64,000 nt of DNA from Thiomicrospira sp. ALE5 (lineage in GTDB: Bacteria; Pseudomonadota; Gammaproteobacteria; Thiomicrospirales; Thiomicrospiraceae). Under the pieces are notes generated by a model. It saw only the letters and a list, made by a program, of their open reading frames with translations. It ran no database searches and had not been told where the DNA came from. The translations under genes and the position numbers were made by a program. The DNA is taken from positions 372,001 to 436,000 of the forward strand of contig NZ_FOYY01000003.1 of NCBI RefSeq assembly GCF_900112445.1, given 5' to 3'. This document shows positions 22,161-29,740 of this stretch, one piece after another; the stretch's first letter is position 1; every line of letters begins with the position of its first letter.

Positions 22161-23474
22161 TTACGCTTTTTGACTCACAATCTCATCAAAAGCTTTAGAC
22201 ACCTTGCTAACTTTAGCTTGCCCAAGAATGTGCTTCGCAGCGTTTGACTCAACAATAATCGCCTTCACTTCACTCATACGCTCAGGGTTTTTATCATACC
22301 ACTCTCTAATTTCAGCGGGGTCTTCATAGGCAGACGCTTGATCAGCAATAAATTCATCCAACTGCTCAGGTGAGGCTTCTATGTTATTCGCTTTCACTAA
22401 ATCAGCAATAACGAGTCCTAACTTAACACGTCGTTCGGCATCAGGCGTAAACATGTCAGCCGACAAACCAGGCATTTGATCTTTTGGCATACCCTGCTGC
22501 TCTAAACGCTGCATGTATTGATCCAACATCGATTGTGCTTCTTGTGCAACCAAGGCTTTAGGAACCGAAAGATCTGTCGCTTTTTCGAGCGCATCAAACG
22601 CCGCCTGGCGATTTTTAACATCCAACGTGCGCTTTAACTCACGTTCCATGTTGTCGCGAACTTCAGCGCGTAATGCTTCAACCGTACCCTCTTCAACACC
22701 AAAGGCTTTAACAAACTCTTCATCAAGCTCTGGCATTTGTTTGGTTTGTACCGAATGAACCGTAATATCAAACTGTGCCGTTTTGCCTTTTAGATGCTCG
22801 GCTGGATAAGCTTCAGGGAAAGTAACATCAATTGTTTTTTGCTCACCTTTTTTCATGCCCAGAACGCCATCTTCAAAACCAGGAATCATTCGACCACTTC
22901 CAAGTTCTAACGGAACATTCTCAGCTTTACCACCTTCAAACTCAACGCCATCAACCTTACCAACAAAATCGATAACAACCTGCTCACCTTGTTTCGCTTT
23001 TTTAGCGGCACCTGCAGGCTTCCAAGCAGCACGCTGCTCTTGTAAACGTGCAATCATCGCATCAACATCGGCTTCAGTCACTTCGCTCGCCAATTCCTCG
23101 ATTTCAAGGCCGCTCACATCTGGTAACGTAACTTCTGGAAAAATCTCGAACTTTGCTACAAACTCGATATTACCCTCGTTCATATCAACATTTTCAAATT
23201 CAGGGTAACCCGCCACATTGACTGACTGATCTGTCGCTGCTTTAAAGAACGCGTCATATAATGTTTCACCAAGTAACTCTTGGCGTACTTGGCCAGAGTA
23301 ACGTTTTTTCACCATCGACAACGGCACTTTACCAGGGCGAAAACCATCCATTTTTACAGTACGACGGACTTCGGCAAGGCGTTTTTCCACCTTGGCATCA
23401 AAGTCATCCGATGGAAAGGTCACGGTCATTTTGTGCTCAAGGCCTTGTTCAGGTTTTTCGACAGATACTTGCAT
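22161..23474 (-). CDS. tig: Trigger factor
   Basis: The 437-residue ribosome-associated chaperone has the N-terminal ribosome-binding domain with GFRPGKVPLSMV near residues 45-56 (the GFRxGKxP signature), a central FKBP-type PPIase domain (about 160-245), and a long helical C-terminal substrate cradle. The ATG at 23474 gives the family N-terminus MQVSVEKPEQGLEHKMTV; the frame is open four codons further to a TTG. A terminator separates it from clpP. Confidence 0.97.
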   Translation of the reverse strand: MQVSVEKPEQGLEHKMTVTFPSDDFDAKVEKRLAEVRRTVKMDGFRPGKVPLSMVKKRYSGQVRQELLGETLYDAFFKAATDQSVNVAGYPEFENVDMNEGNIEFVAKFEIFPEVTLPDVSGLEIEELASEVTEADVDAMIARLQEQRAAWKPAGAAKKAKQGEQVVIDFVGKVDGVEFEGGKAENVPLELGSGRMIPGFEDGVLGMKKGEQKTIDVTFPEAYPAEHLKGKTAQFDITVHSVQTKQMPELDEEFVKAFGVEEGTVEALRAEVRDNMERELKRTLDVKNRQAAFDALEKATDLSVPKALVAQEAQSMLDQYMQRLEQQGMPKDQMPGLSADMFTPDAERRVKLGLVIADLVKANNIEASPEQLDEFIADQASAYEDPAEIREWYDKNPERMSEVKAIIVESNAAKHILGQAKVSKVSKAFDEIVSQKA

Positions 23475-23673
23475 ACTCACTACCAATTGTTGATTTTAAA
23501 GTTAAATAAATACATAAAAGTTAAGCGCAAAATTATACAGACACCTTTAAAAACAACAAGTAAAAATTATTATTTGCCGTAAAACCAGGCCTGCTAGGTC
23601 AACAATCTTCTGGTGATAAAAAGCAGTCGGTGATTCTAAGGCAAGTATTTTAGCTAATTTCAAAGACGAGTTA

Positions 23674-23702
23674 TTGACAAGGCCAAGCGGCATCCCTATA
23701 AT
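23674..23702 (+). promoter_or_regulatory. Promoter of tRNA-Leu
   Basis: TTGACA (23674-23679) and TATAAT (23697-23702) with a 17-bp spacer and TCGCC discriminator lie 17 bp upstream of tRNA-Leu. Consensus match is complete. Confidence 0.9.
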
Positions 23703-23719
23703 TCGCCACACAAACACAT

Positions 23720-23806
23720 GCCAGTGTGGTGAAATTGGTAGACACGCCGGATTCAAAATCCGGTGCCTTTAAAAGCGTGGCGGTTCGAGTCCGCCCACTG
23801 GTACCA
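23720..23806 (+). tRNA. tRNA-Leu(CAA), integration site of the downstream element
   Basis: 87-nt class II tRNA with acceptor GCCAGTG/CACTGGT, anticodon CAA in GGATTCAAAATCC, long variable arm and encoded CCA. It remains complete because the element carries a copy of its 3' portion. The same 59 bp recur at 33044-33102. Confidence 0.96.
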
Positions 23807-23808
23807 AC
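23750..23808 (+). repeat. attL: 59-bp direct repeat, 3' part of tRNA-Leu
   Basis: From the anticodon stem (GATTCAAAATCC) through the tRNA 3' end to GGTACCAAC, this segment is identical to 33044-33102. Identity stops on both sides at the same points, defining the ends of the integrated element. A repeat starting at the anticodon arm and running to the tRNA end is typical of tyrosine-integrase attachment. Confidence 0.95.
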
Positions 23809-23886
23809 ATAAGATATTGATTTTGCACGTTATTTAGGTTGTTTGAAGTAGTGCTCAAAAACCTTACAAATAACGCGGTTATTAAG

Positions 23887-23908
23887 CAAGTGTGCATTCT
23901 GTATGCAC
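23887..23908. promoter_or_regulatory. Paired GTGTGCA/TATGCAC site near attL, upstream of int
   Basis: CAAGTGTGCAT (23887-23897) followed five bases after GTGTGCA by TATGCAC. The reverse complement of the first half, ATGCACACTTG, recurs exactly at 32909-32919 near attR, in inverted orientation. These may be integrase arm-type sites or operators for the integrase promoter. Confidence 0.5.
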
Positions 23909-23945
23909 TGCGTTTTTTACCGCCCCACTTTTGGGAGTGAAAATC

Positions 23946-25040
23946 ATGACTATTTCAAGACGCAAACACGGCAATTCAACCCGCTTTTATGCTCAGAAGC
24001 AATATAAAGGCGTTCGGTACTCAAAACTATTCGACACCCAAGAAGATGCGCAAGAATGGCTAGACGATTTAGCCTACCTAGGTGCGACTGATTCAAAAGG
24101 CAATCCCACACGCAAAGCCAAAGCCGCGCAATTAATTATTGATGAAATCGACCAAGCCCGGGCTAGAAATGAAACGCCCACGCTTAAAGAGTGCATTCCG
24201 TTATACCTGACCGGGTGTGACAACAAAACCACGCTTGAATCAGTACAGCGCATTCAAGCATTCACCGCCCTACTCAATCGCCCGATTAATGAAATCACCC
24301 GCTTAGAGTTTGAACTTGAACTAGACCGCATTCAAGACGCTAAAGAATTGAGCGATGCCACGCGCAACCGTTACCAGTCCGCATTAAGTAGCCTGTATAA
24401 ATTCATCATGCGCCAAAAGGATTTCAAGAAATACAGTTTGATCAATCCCACGCAAGGCGCGCCACGTGGTAAAGAATCAAAAGGCCGACATTTATTTCTT
24501 GAAAAGGAACAGCAAATTAAATTGCTTGAAGCTTGCAAGGCCAGTGAATGGAAAGGTTTTTATATTGTTGTTTTTTTACTACTGGCCACCGGAAGCCGTA
24601 AGGGTGAAATCACCCGGCTAAGATGGGAAAACGTAGATTTGAAGCAAGGCATTGTTACACTGGTTAAAACTAAAAACGGTTCAGATCATGCCGTGAAGCT
24701 TCCACAGAGCGCTATTAAGATGCTCAGAGAATGGAAGTTAAGCCAACCGCTATCTAATTGGGTATTTCAGCACCGAAAAGATCCACGTCGCCCAATGGTG
24801 CATATTGAATACCACTGGAACAAGGCCAAGAAGCGCGCTCAGATGCCTAAAGAATTACGTATTCACGATTTACGCCACACAGCGGCAAGCACGATGCTAT
24901 TAGATGGCTTTTCACTTGAAGAAATCCAAAGCACACTCAATCATAAGACCCTAGCCATGACCTTGCGCTATGCTAAGGCGCTAAATATAAAAACCACCGT
25001 TGAAAAACGCGACCTTGATTATCTACAGGGGGCAATGTGA
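23946..25040 (+). CDS. int: Tyrosine-family site-specific integrase
   Basis: The 364-residue integrase has an N-terminal DNA-binding region, a SAM-like core-binding domain (about 75-165) and a C-terminal catalytic domain with Arg218 (SRKGEITRLRW), His307 and Arg310 (RIHDLRH), His333 (LNHKT) and the nucleophile Tyr342 (TLRYAKAL). It is the outermost gene next to attL, as expected for an element using tRNA-Leu. I chose the ATG at 23946 with GGGAGTG upstream; the frame is open to 23892. Its stop overlaps the next gene as TGATG. Confidence 0.95.
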   Translation: MTISRRKHGNSTRFYAQKQYKGVRYSKLFDTQEDAQEWLDDLAYLGATDSKGNPTRKAKAAQLIIDEIDQARARNETPTLKECIPLYLTGCDNKTTLESVQRIQAFTALLNRPINEITRLEFELELDRIQDAKELSDATRNRYQSALSSLYKFIMRQKDFKKYSLINPTQGAPRGKESKGRHLFLEKEQQIKLLEACKASEWKGFYIVVFLLLATGSRKGEITRLRWENVDLKQGIVTLVKTKNGSDHAVKLPQSAIKMLREWKLSQPLSNWVFQHRKDPRRPMVHIEYHWNKAKKRAQMPKELRIHDLRHTAASTMLLDGFSLEEIQSTLNHKTLAMTLRYAKALNIKTTVEKRDLDYLQGAM

Positions 25041-25525
25041 TGGAAGAAATGACTTTAGATCAATTAGTAGAAAAGCTTTTGCCATACTATAAAAAAGAAA
25101 AAGGCCGGGTTGCTCAGCTGAAAAGACAGATTAGCAACCTCAAGCAAAAAGACGGCTTTATTCACTCACAAGGTTTAACAAAAATTATAACCAAGCCAAG
25201 TGATGTTGCTTTATTAATGGAATCCTACTTACCCGACACCCCCGAATGGCTAGGAAACTTTATACACGGCTATTTTAAAGGAAGGATAAAGCTATCGGGC
25301 GGACAGAACAGTGTTCAACCCTGGAATAAAGAAACAGATGTTTTAGGGCTTTATTTGCGCCTTTGCCAATTTGATTACAAGAAAAAAGAAATTTATGAGT
25401 CATTAGCCAAGCGATTGGGTGCTTGGCCAGGATTCGGACAAGACGAGCACAATGTAGACCTTTCTAAAGGCGCTGAAGCGGTGAGAAAACACATTAACTC
25501 AATGAAAAATAAAGAAAAATTATAA
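25040..25525 (+). CDS. Unknown element protein coupled to the integrase gene
   Basis: I do not recognise this 161-residue hydrophilic protein. Its N-terminus is lysine-rich with a likely short coiled coil (about 12-40: YYKKEKGRVAQLKRQISNL). The middle has aromatic residues (TPEWLGNFIHGYFKG), and the C-terminus is basic. The ATG at 25040 overlaps the integrase stop (TGATG), which implies translational coupling. Coupling to integrase suggests a role in recombination, immunity or host interference, but nothing in the sequence proves it. Confidence 0.7.
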   Translation: MEEMTLDQLVEKLLPYYKKEKGRVAQLKRQISNLKQKDGFIHSQGLTKIITKPSDVALLMESYLPDTPEWLGNFIHGYFKGRIKLSGGQNSVQPWNKETDVLGLYLRLCQFDYKKKEIYESLAKRLGAWPGFGQDEHNVDLSKGAEAVRKHINSMKNKEKL

Positions 25526-25531
25526 AAAGGA

Positions 25532-25629
25532 AGCTCCCCCTGTAGGCAATCAGCCTTATTTTTATTTCACCCTCACCCATACCATACCCCTGAGCACTAA
25601 TTTCAAACAACTTGAAAACCACAGGGGGG
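25532..25629 (+). promoter_or_regulatory. Leader that could sequester the ribosome site of the AlpA-like gene
   Basis: The ribosome site ACAGGGGGGCT (25621-25631) can pair with AGCTCCCCCTGT at 25532-25543. It can alternatively pair with CCCCTG at 25587-25592. The two pairings are mutually exclusive and both hide the G-run five bases before the ATG at 25635. Confidence 0.45.
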
Positions 25630-25634
25630 CTAAA

Positions 25635-25838
25635 ATGCCAAACTTAGAAAATCTAAAACCTATCCAAATTTTTGCCGATGAATACGCGCAACGCTTAGGC
25701 GTTAAGCCGCGTTCAATCCGCATGATGATCGACCGCAACCAAGATGAGCTAATCCAAGCTAATGCCGTGTTCAAGACCAAAGGCAAAGCGCGCTTGATTG
25801 ATGCGCAAGCGTTTATGGCTTGGTATATCCAACACTGA
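25635..25838 (+). CDS. AlpA/excisionase-like small DNA-binding protein
   Basis: The 67-residue protein has a MerR/excisionase-type winged-helix layout: ADEYAQRLGVKPRSIRMMI as the helix-turn-helix and KARLIDAQAFMAWYIQ as the C-terminal recognition of an AlpA/Xis fold. In PICI-type satellites an AlpA protein at this position activates excision and replication genes. The ribosome site is a G-run that could be masked by the leader RNA. It starts a tight gene run leading to the replication protein. Confidence 0.65.
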   Translation: MPNLENLKPIQIFADEYAQRLGVKPRSIRMMIDRNQDELIQANAVFKTKGKARLIDAQAFMAWYIQH

Positions 25839-25847
25839 GGGCGCGGC

Positions 25848-26003
25848 ATGATCGAACTAATCAAAACAACAGATGGCCGCATTATTGGCGCGCAAGTTAA
25901 AACCCATTTAATCACCCGCCCAAGCGATGAAACCGAAAAGGATTTCATTAAGCGCATGAATGTATTTGCTGAAAACATTTCACGACTAACGGAGGCTAAA
26001 TAA
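25848..26003 (+). CDS. 51-residue hypothetical protein of the element
   Basis: An open frame MIELIKTTDGRIIGAQ ... RLTEAK of 51 residues lies nine bases after the AlpA-like gene and one base before the next gene. There is no recognisable domain. Spacing and same-strand packing support it as a real gene. Confidence 0.55.
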   Translation: MIELIKTTDGRIIGAQVKTHLITRPSDETEKDFIKRMNVFAENISRLTEAK

Positions 26004-26004
26004 C

Positions 26005-26274
26005 ATGAACTTTTACGAACTAAACCACACACTAGAAATAAATCCCGATGCGCAATCAATTTTTGAGTGGTTGCTCAATCAGCTTGAAGCAAGAGGAACG
26101 GTTAGCGCGGTTGAATTTTTTAGTCTGTTATTTAAAAACGGCTTTTCTACTTCTGAAATTACACCGATAGTCTTTGAATTAATTGATGCCGACGTAATCC
26201 GAGAAATCCCCATGCTAGGACTTAGACGGGGCGACAACCTATTCCGTTTACGTGCTGAATTAGGGGGTGTGTAA
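26005..26274 (+). CDS. 89-residue hypothetical protein of the element
   Basis: A helical acidic protein (IFEWLLNQLEARGTVSAVEFF, then SEITPIVFELIDADVI) with a winged-helix-like pattern and a basic end (LGLRRGDNLFRLRAEL). I do not recognise a family. GGAGG lies upstream of the ATG. The stop overlaps the next start as TAATG. Confidence 0.6.
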   Translation: MNFYELNHTLEINPDAQSIFEWLLNQLEARGTVSAVEFFSLLFKNGFSTSEITPIVFELIDADVIREIPMLGLRRGDNLFRLRAELGGV

Positions 26275-26507
26275 TGAACGATTTACTTCCAATGGTTATT
26301 TTTAACCGCCTAAAGAACGTGCCCGGCTATGAACAATCCTACTCTAACCTTTTATGGTTTTGCAAGCGACAAGGATTTACAGTGGCACAGGTTCGCAAAA
26401 TCATATCCAGTGAGCCTGTTATGCACAGTAGAAGCGAGGACTATCAGCTAAGAAGCCGCGTAAATGAAAACGGTGTTGTCTGTGTTTACCTGGAGGAAGC
26501 AAAATGA
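26274..26507 (+). CDS. 77-residue hypothetical protein of the element
   Basis: Small protein with an aromatic/basic N-terminal half (YSNLLWFCKRQGFTVAQVRKII) that could form a helix-turn-helix, and a short C-terminal beta segment (GVVCVYLEE). No family is recognised. It is coupled to both neighbours by TAATG at the start and ATGA at the end. Confidence 0.6.
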   Translation: MNDLLPMVIFNRLKNVPGYEQSYSNLLWFCKRQGFTVAQVRKIISSEPVMHSRSEDYQLRSRVNENGVVCVYLEEAK

Positions 26508-26623
26508 AAAAAGGCCGAAACCTAAGTCCCGACCTCCGCAAGATTTATGATAACACAATAATTTATTTCATAACGATTTCACTTGGTTTACTGATCCCAG
26601 TCTTATTTTTGGGGGTGAACTAA
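26504..26623 (+). CDS. 39-residue single-pass membrane peptide of the element
   Basis: MKKGRNLSPDLRKIYDN leads into a hydrophobic segment (IIYFITISLGLLIPVLFLGV) that fills the rest of the peptide. GGAGG lies at a good distance. It overlaps the previous stop (ATGA) and the replication gene start (TAATG), so it is very likely translated. A membrane peptide here could act in superinfection exclusion or on host physiology, which is an inference. Confidence 0.55.
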   Translation: MKKGRNLSPDLRKIYDNTIIYFITISLGLLIPVLFLGVN

Positions 26624-28893
26624 TGGCTGTTAGCAAAGAAATAATTGAGCAGACCCAAAAAGCGATAGAAGCCGGATTCAGTTTAACCACGGTTACCGGT
26701 AAGCGCCCAACAAAAAAAGACTGGGTGAATAACCCAATGAGATCCGCTGCTTCTTATAATCGCAACCACACCGGGTTCGGTATTATTTGCGGTAAAGAAA
26801 TAAGCCCGGGTGAATTCATACACCTTATTGATGTTGATGCGCGCAACAAAGGTTTATGCGATGCGTATACAGGTTGGCTAAGGCGTAACTATCCGGAACA
26901 CGCCAACAGCTTTTTATATCGCGTGGGCTTAGCCCCAAAAGTTGGTATTCCTTTTTTATCAAAAGCGCCAATGAGTAAGCTTAAAAGCAAAGACTTTTAC
27001 CCGGCAGATGATAAAGACGAAAAAAACCAACTTGAAATTTTAGGCGATGGCCAACAGTTTGTGGCGGCAGGCATTCACCCGGACACTGGCGAGCCTTACG
27101 CGTGGACACCAAAGCCAGTGTGGGAGGTGGATTCTTTCGACTTGCCGCTATTTAGCCAAGCAGATGCGTTAAAGATGATCCAAGCGTTTGAGGAATTGGC
27201 GGTAGAGCACGGCCTTAACCTCAAAGGCGACGATCTACTGAAAAAAGCAGAGAGCGCCAAGACTGCCCCCGCGCGCATAAGCTTTGGTGCGGGGATTATA
27301 GAGAAAATCAAAGAAGCCTATGACACCGTGTCAATAATTGAGGCCAACGGGTACGAATTTAAGGGCATGAGAGGCGATAAGCGCGTTTATCTGCACCCTA
27401 ACAGCTCAACCAAAGAGCCGGGAATAGTGGTATTTGCTGATGGCCGTTATTACAGCCACCACGCAAGCGACCCGCTAAATGATGGCTTTGCTCATGATGT
27501 TGTTGATTTGATTGTTCACTACAGGTTCAACGGCAATTTAAAAGAAGCAATCAAAACATTAGCAAATGAGCTTGATCCCGAGGGGCAAAAAGAGCGCCAA
27601 CGCCAACATAGAGAAGCAGAAGCACAAAAACTTCTTGATTCTTTGCCGACGGACACCAAAGACGAAAAATCTTATTTGCCGGATTTCAGCCCGCATATTA
27701 TGCACTTACCCGGCTTGCTTGGTGAAATGCAAGAGTATATCTATGGGCGCATGATCTACCCTTGCCGGGCGATGGCCGCAGTAAGCGCAATGGCTTTTAT
27801 AGCGCACTATGCGCAAAATAAAGCTTACTTGAACAGCTTACAAGGCAAATTAAGCTTGAACGAGTATTGGCTTGTTATGGCAAAAACGGGCTATGGTAAG
27901 GAATCGCTAATTAGCTCATTCACGCACCTAGACGAACTTTTAACAGGCCGCTTTAATCTATCAATCCGCCCGGGTATTCAGCAAGCAACACCCGCAAGCC
28001 CGCAAGGATTGCACAAGTTGCTTGAAGCAAACAACGCGCAAACATTCTTTAGTGATGAATTTGCAGAATGGCTAATTCAAGCAAGCAAAGGCGGTGATTC
28101 GCACAAGCAAGGCACAATGGGCTATTTAATGCAGATTTACACCAAAGGCTTCAAAAAGGTAAACGTGCCGAATGCGGTAATGAATAAATATGAAGCGGTA
28201 CAAAATCCCCGCGTCACCATTTTTGCAACCACCACAGGCGAACGATTAACGGAAGCATTAACCGGAAGCCAAGCCGATGCAGGCGGCTATAACCGTTTTA
28301 TTATGTTTGTGGGCAATCCTGAGCGCATAGAAAAGAGATATAGCGGCTTTAAGTGGCAACCAACGGAATCGCTATTGGTGGGCATAGAGCGCATTTTAAA
28401 GATTGCTGATGAGCCTATCCAGTTAAGCGATGAAGCGCGCCAATATTATATTGAGTTTGATTCTCAAACAATCGAGCCGTTAAAGTTTGCTGATCCACAC
28501 CTAGCCGGGCGGTTGAGCGAGCAGGCGCTAAAGCTTGCCGGATTGATTGCACTGGCCAATAACAGAATGGAGGTTTTAAAAGATGACCTAGTGCAGGCTT
28601 ATGAGATCCGCTTGAATCTGTATGAGCGCGCAAAGGCTTATATTGACCATGAAGGCGGCTTGGGTGGTGATGATCCAACCGTGCAGGCTTATGATCAAGT
28701 TGCAGACCTTTTAACGCGTAAGCGACAAATAAGGCTTTCAGAACTTAAAAAGTTTTCGCGCAAATATAAAAAGCTGAAACTATTTGAGCAAGAGCAGGTT
28801 TTAAAGGCATTGCAACGAGATGGATTAGCGCAAGAAGTACGCGTGAAAGGCGGCACAGTGTTAATTCATGTTGATGATATACCCGCAAAATGA
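26623..28893 (+). CDS. Primase-polymerase/DUF3987 replication protein
   Basis: The 756-residue protein begins with a bifunctional primase-polymerase (AEP) domain: the metal-binding pair Asp70/Asp72 sits in HLIDVDARNKG, and GDGQQFVAAGIHPDTGEPYAW is the typical third motif. After a linker (DPEGQKERQRQHREAEA) the C-terminal half resembles DUF3987, a helicase-like ATPase, with AKTGYGKES (about 419-427) as Walker A and FFSDEFAEWL as Walker B. Such proteins initiate replication of phage satellites and plasmids. The iteron-like repeats lie immediately downstream. Confidence 0.8.
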   Translation: MAVSKEIIEQTQKAIEAGFSLTTVTGKRPTKKDWVNNPMRSAASYNRNHTGFGIICGKEISPGEFIHLIDVDARNKGLCDAYTGWLRRNYPEHANSFLYRVGLAPKVGIPFLSKAPMSKLKSKDFYPADDKDEKNQLEILGDGQQFVAAGIHPDTGEPYAWTPKPVWEVDSFDLPLFSQADALKMIQAFEELAVEHGLNLKGDDLLKKAESAKTAPARISFGAGIIEKIKEAYDTVSIIEANGYEFKGMRGDKRVYLHPNSSTKEPGIVVFADGRYYSHHASDPLNDGFAHDVVDLIVHYRFNGNLKEAIKTLANELDPEGQKERQRQHREAEAQKLLDSLPTDTKDEKSYLPDFSPHIMHLPGLLGEMQEYIYGRMIYPCRAMAAVSAMAFIAHYAQNKAYLNSLQGKLSLNEYWLVMAKTGYGKESLISSFTHLDELLTGRFNLSIRPGIQQATPASPQGLHKLLEANNAQTFFSDEFAEWLIQASKGGDSHKQGTMGYLMQIYTKGFKKVNVPNAVMNKYEAVQNPRVTIFATTTGERLTEALTGSQADAGGYNRFIMFVGNPERIEKRYSGFKWQPTESLLVGIERILKIADEPIQLSDEARQYYIEFDSQTIEPLKFADPHLAGRLSEQALKLAGLIALANNRMEVLKDDLVQAYEIRLNLYERAKAYIDHEGGLGGDDPTVQAYDQVADLLTRKRQIRLSELKKFSRKYKKLKLFEQEQVLKALQRDGLAQEVRVKGGTVLIHVDDIPAK

Positions 28894-29137
28894 TAGAGAC
28901 AAAGGCGTCTCCACCATTGTCTCCACGTCTCCACCATAACGGCCAAATAGGCCGTTTTTTTTTACTTACTAGAGACAGATAGAGACATGATAGAGACAGG
29001 TAGTGTCTCCACGATAAACCCCGATAGAATAAGGCTTAGCCATGCTTTGTAGAGACAAATAGACACACACACATATACATATCTTATTTTAGGGGGCTAT
29101 ATGGGGGGGGGTGTGTGTATGTGAAAACGTCTCCACC
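28894..29137. repeat. Iteron-like GAGAC repeats, candidate replication origin
   Basis: Five TAGAGACA copies on the plus strand (starting 28894, 28970, 28980, 28991, 29050) and five GTCTCCAC copies in the opposite orientation (28907, 28919, 28927, 29005, 29129) share a GAGAC core in about 240 bp. They directly follow the primase-polymerase gene and are followed by an AT-rich stretch. In PICI elements, iterons next to the Rep/Pri gene form the origin; here that role is inferred from position and arrangement. Confidence 0.65.
28939..28963 (+). terminator. Terminator after the replication gene
   Basis: AACGGCC and GGCCGTT pair around AAATA and are followed by eight or nine T residues. It lies inside the iteron region and separates replication from packaging genes. 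Confidence 0.9.
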
Positions 29138-29324
29138 ATCACAGCATGGCTAGATTTTCAGACCAAAAACGCCCCTACCCGCTAAAAAATGCGGGATACA
29201 TAATCCGATGCGCCCCCTTTATTTATCGACTTCCGCCTATTTGTGTGCAATTTAGTATGCAATTCAAGCTATTTCAGAATATTAAGATATACACATAAGC
29301 TATTGATTTTAAAAGAATTTATGC
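29138..29324. other. Non-coding stretch between iterons and the packaging promoter
   Basis: No gene is visible. It holds a CCCGC/GCGGG hairpin (29178-29195), a GTGTGCA-N6-TATGCA site (29243-29261) like those near attL and attR, and an AT-rich tract. Just upstream (29063-29123) ACACACACATATACAT faces GTGTGTGTATGTG across a run of nine Gs. This could be part of the origin or a regulatory region for the packaging genes. Confidence 0.5.
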
Positions 29325-29352
29325 TTGTAAACGCTATTTATTGGCGTATAAT
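29325..29352 (+). promoter_or_regulatory. Promoter of the packaging/capsid genes
   Basis: TTGTAA (29325-29330) and TATAAT (29347-29352) with a 16-bp spacer lie 35 bp before the terminase small subunit start. It looks like an ordinary sigma-70 promoter. Confidence 0.7.
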
Positions 29353-29386
29353 TGAGTTAAATAGAAAGCACTTAGGCGCTGATTAG

Positions 29387-29740
29387 ATGGCAAAAGCAAC
29401 AGAGATACCAAGCAAATTTAAAAACGGTTGGCTAGATCAGCTAGACGGGCGAACTGGTATTGCTCAGATCATGCAACAGCGCTATGAAGAACTCAGCCGG
29501 GATCTTGGCGGTATTGACAAACTCAGCTATCAACAGCGGTCATTAATGGAGCGCGCTTTGTGGTTGGAGTATTTTTTGGCGCAACAGGAACAACAGCTTG
29601 CGACCGGTCAAGAATTCGACGCCAACCGATGGATTCAAGCCACCAACAGCCTTTTAGGTTTATATGGCCGCTTAGGATTAACACGTGTAAAACACGCGGT
29701 TGATATTAGCGATTACATTAAGACTAAGGCGGTGAGCTGA
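29387..29740 (+). CDS. Putative terminase small subunit
   Basis: The 117-residue helical protein has the pattern LDGRTGIAQIMQQRYEEL, SYQQRSLMERALWLEYFLAQQEQQL and WIQATNSLLGLYGRLGL. I know this arrangement from small proteins encoded directly before terminase large subunits in tailed phages. Its stop overlaps the terminase large subunit start as TGATG. It would select the DNA to be packaged; the recognised site is unknown. Confidence 0.65.
   Translation: MAKATEIPSKFKNGWLDQLDGRTGIAQIMQQRYEELSRDLGGIDKLSYQQRSLMERALWLEYFLAQQEQQLATGQEFDANRWIQATNSLLGLYGRLGLTRVKHAVDISDYIKTKAVS

Noticed and set aside
25562-26059. 165-residue minus-strand reading frame across the AlpA-like gene
   Set aside because: It overlaps three tightly packed plus-strand genes, has no ribosome site and shows no recognisable domain.
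29063-29123. CA/GT-rich tracts with a nine-G run as a possible coding repeat or CRISPR-like array
   Set aside because: Tracts are single, unequal and lack spacers. They are better seen as part of the non-coding origin region.
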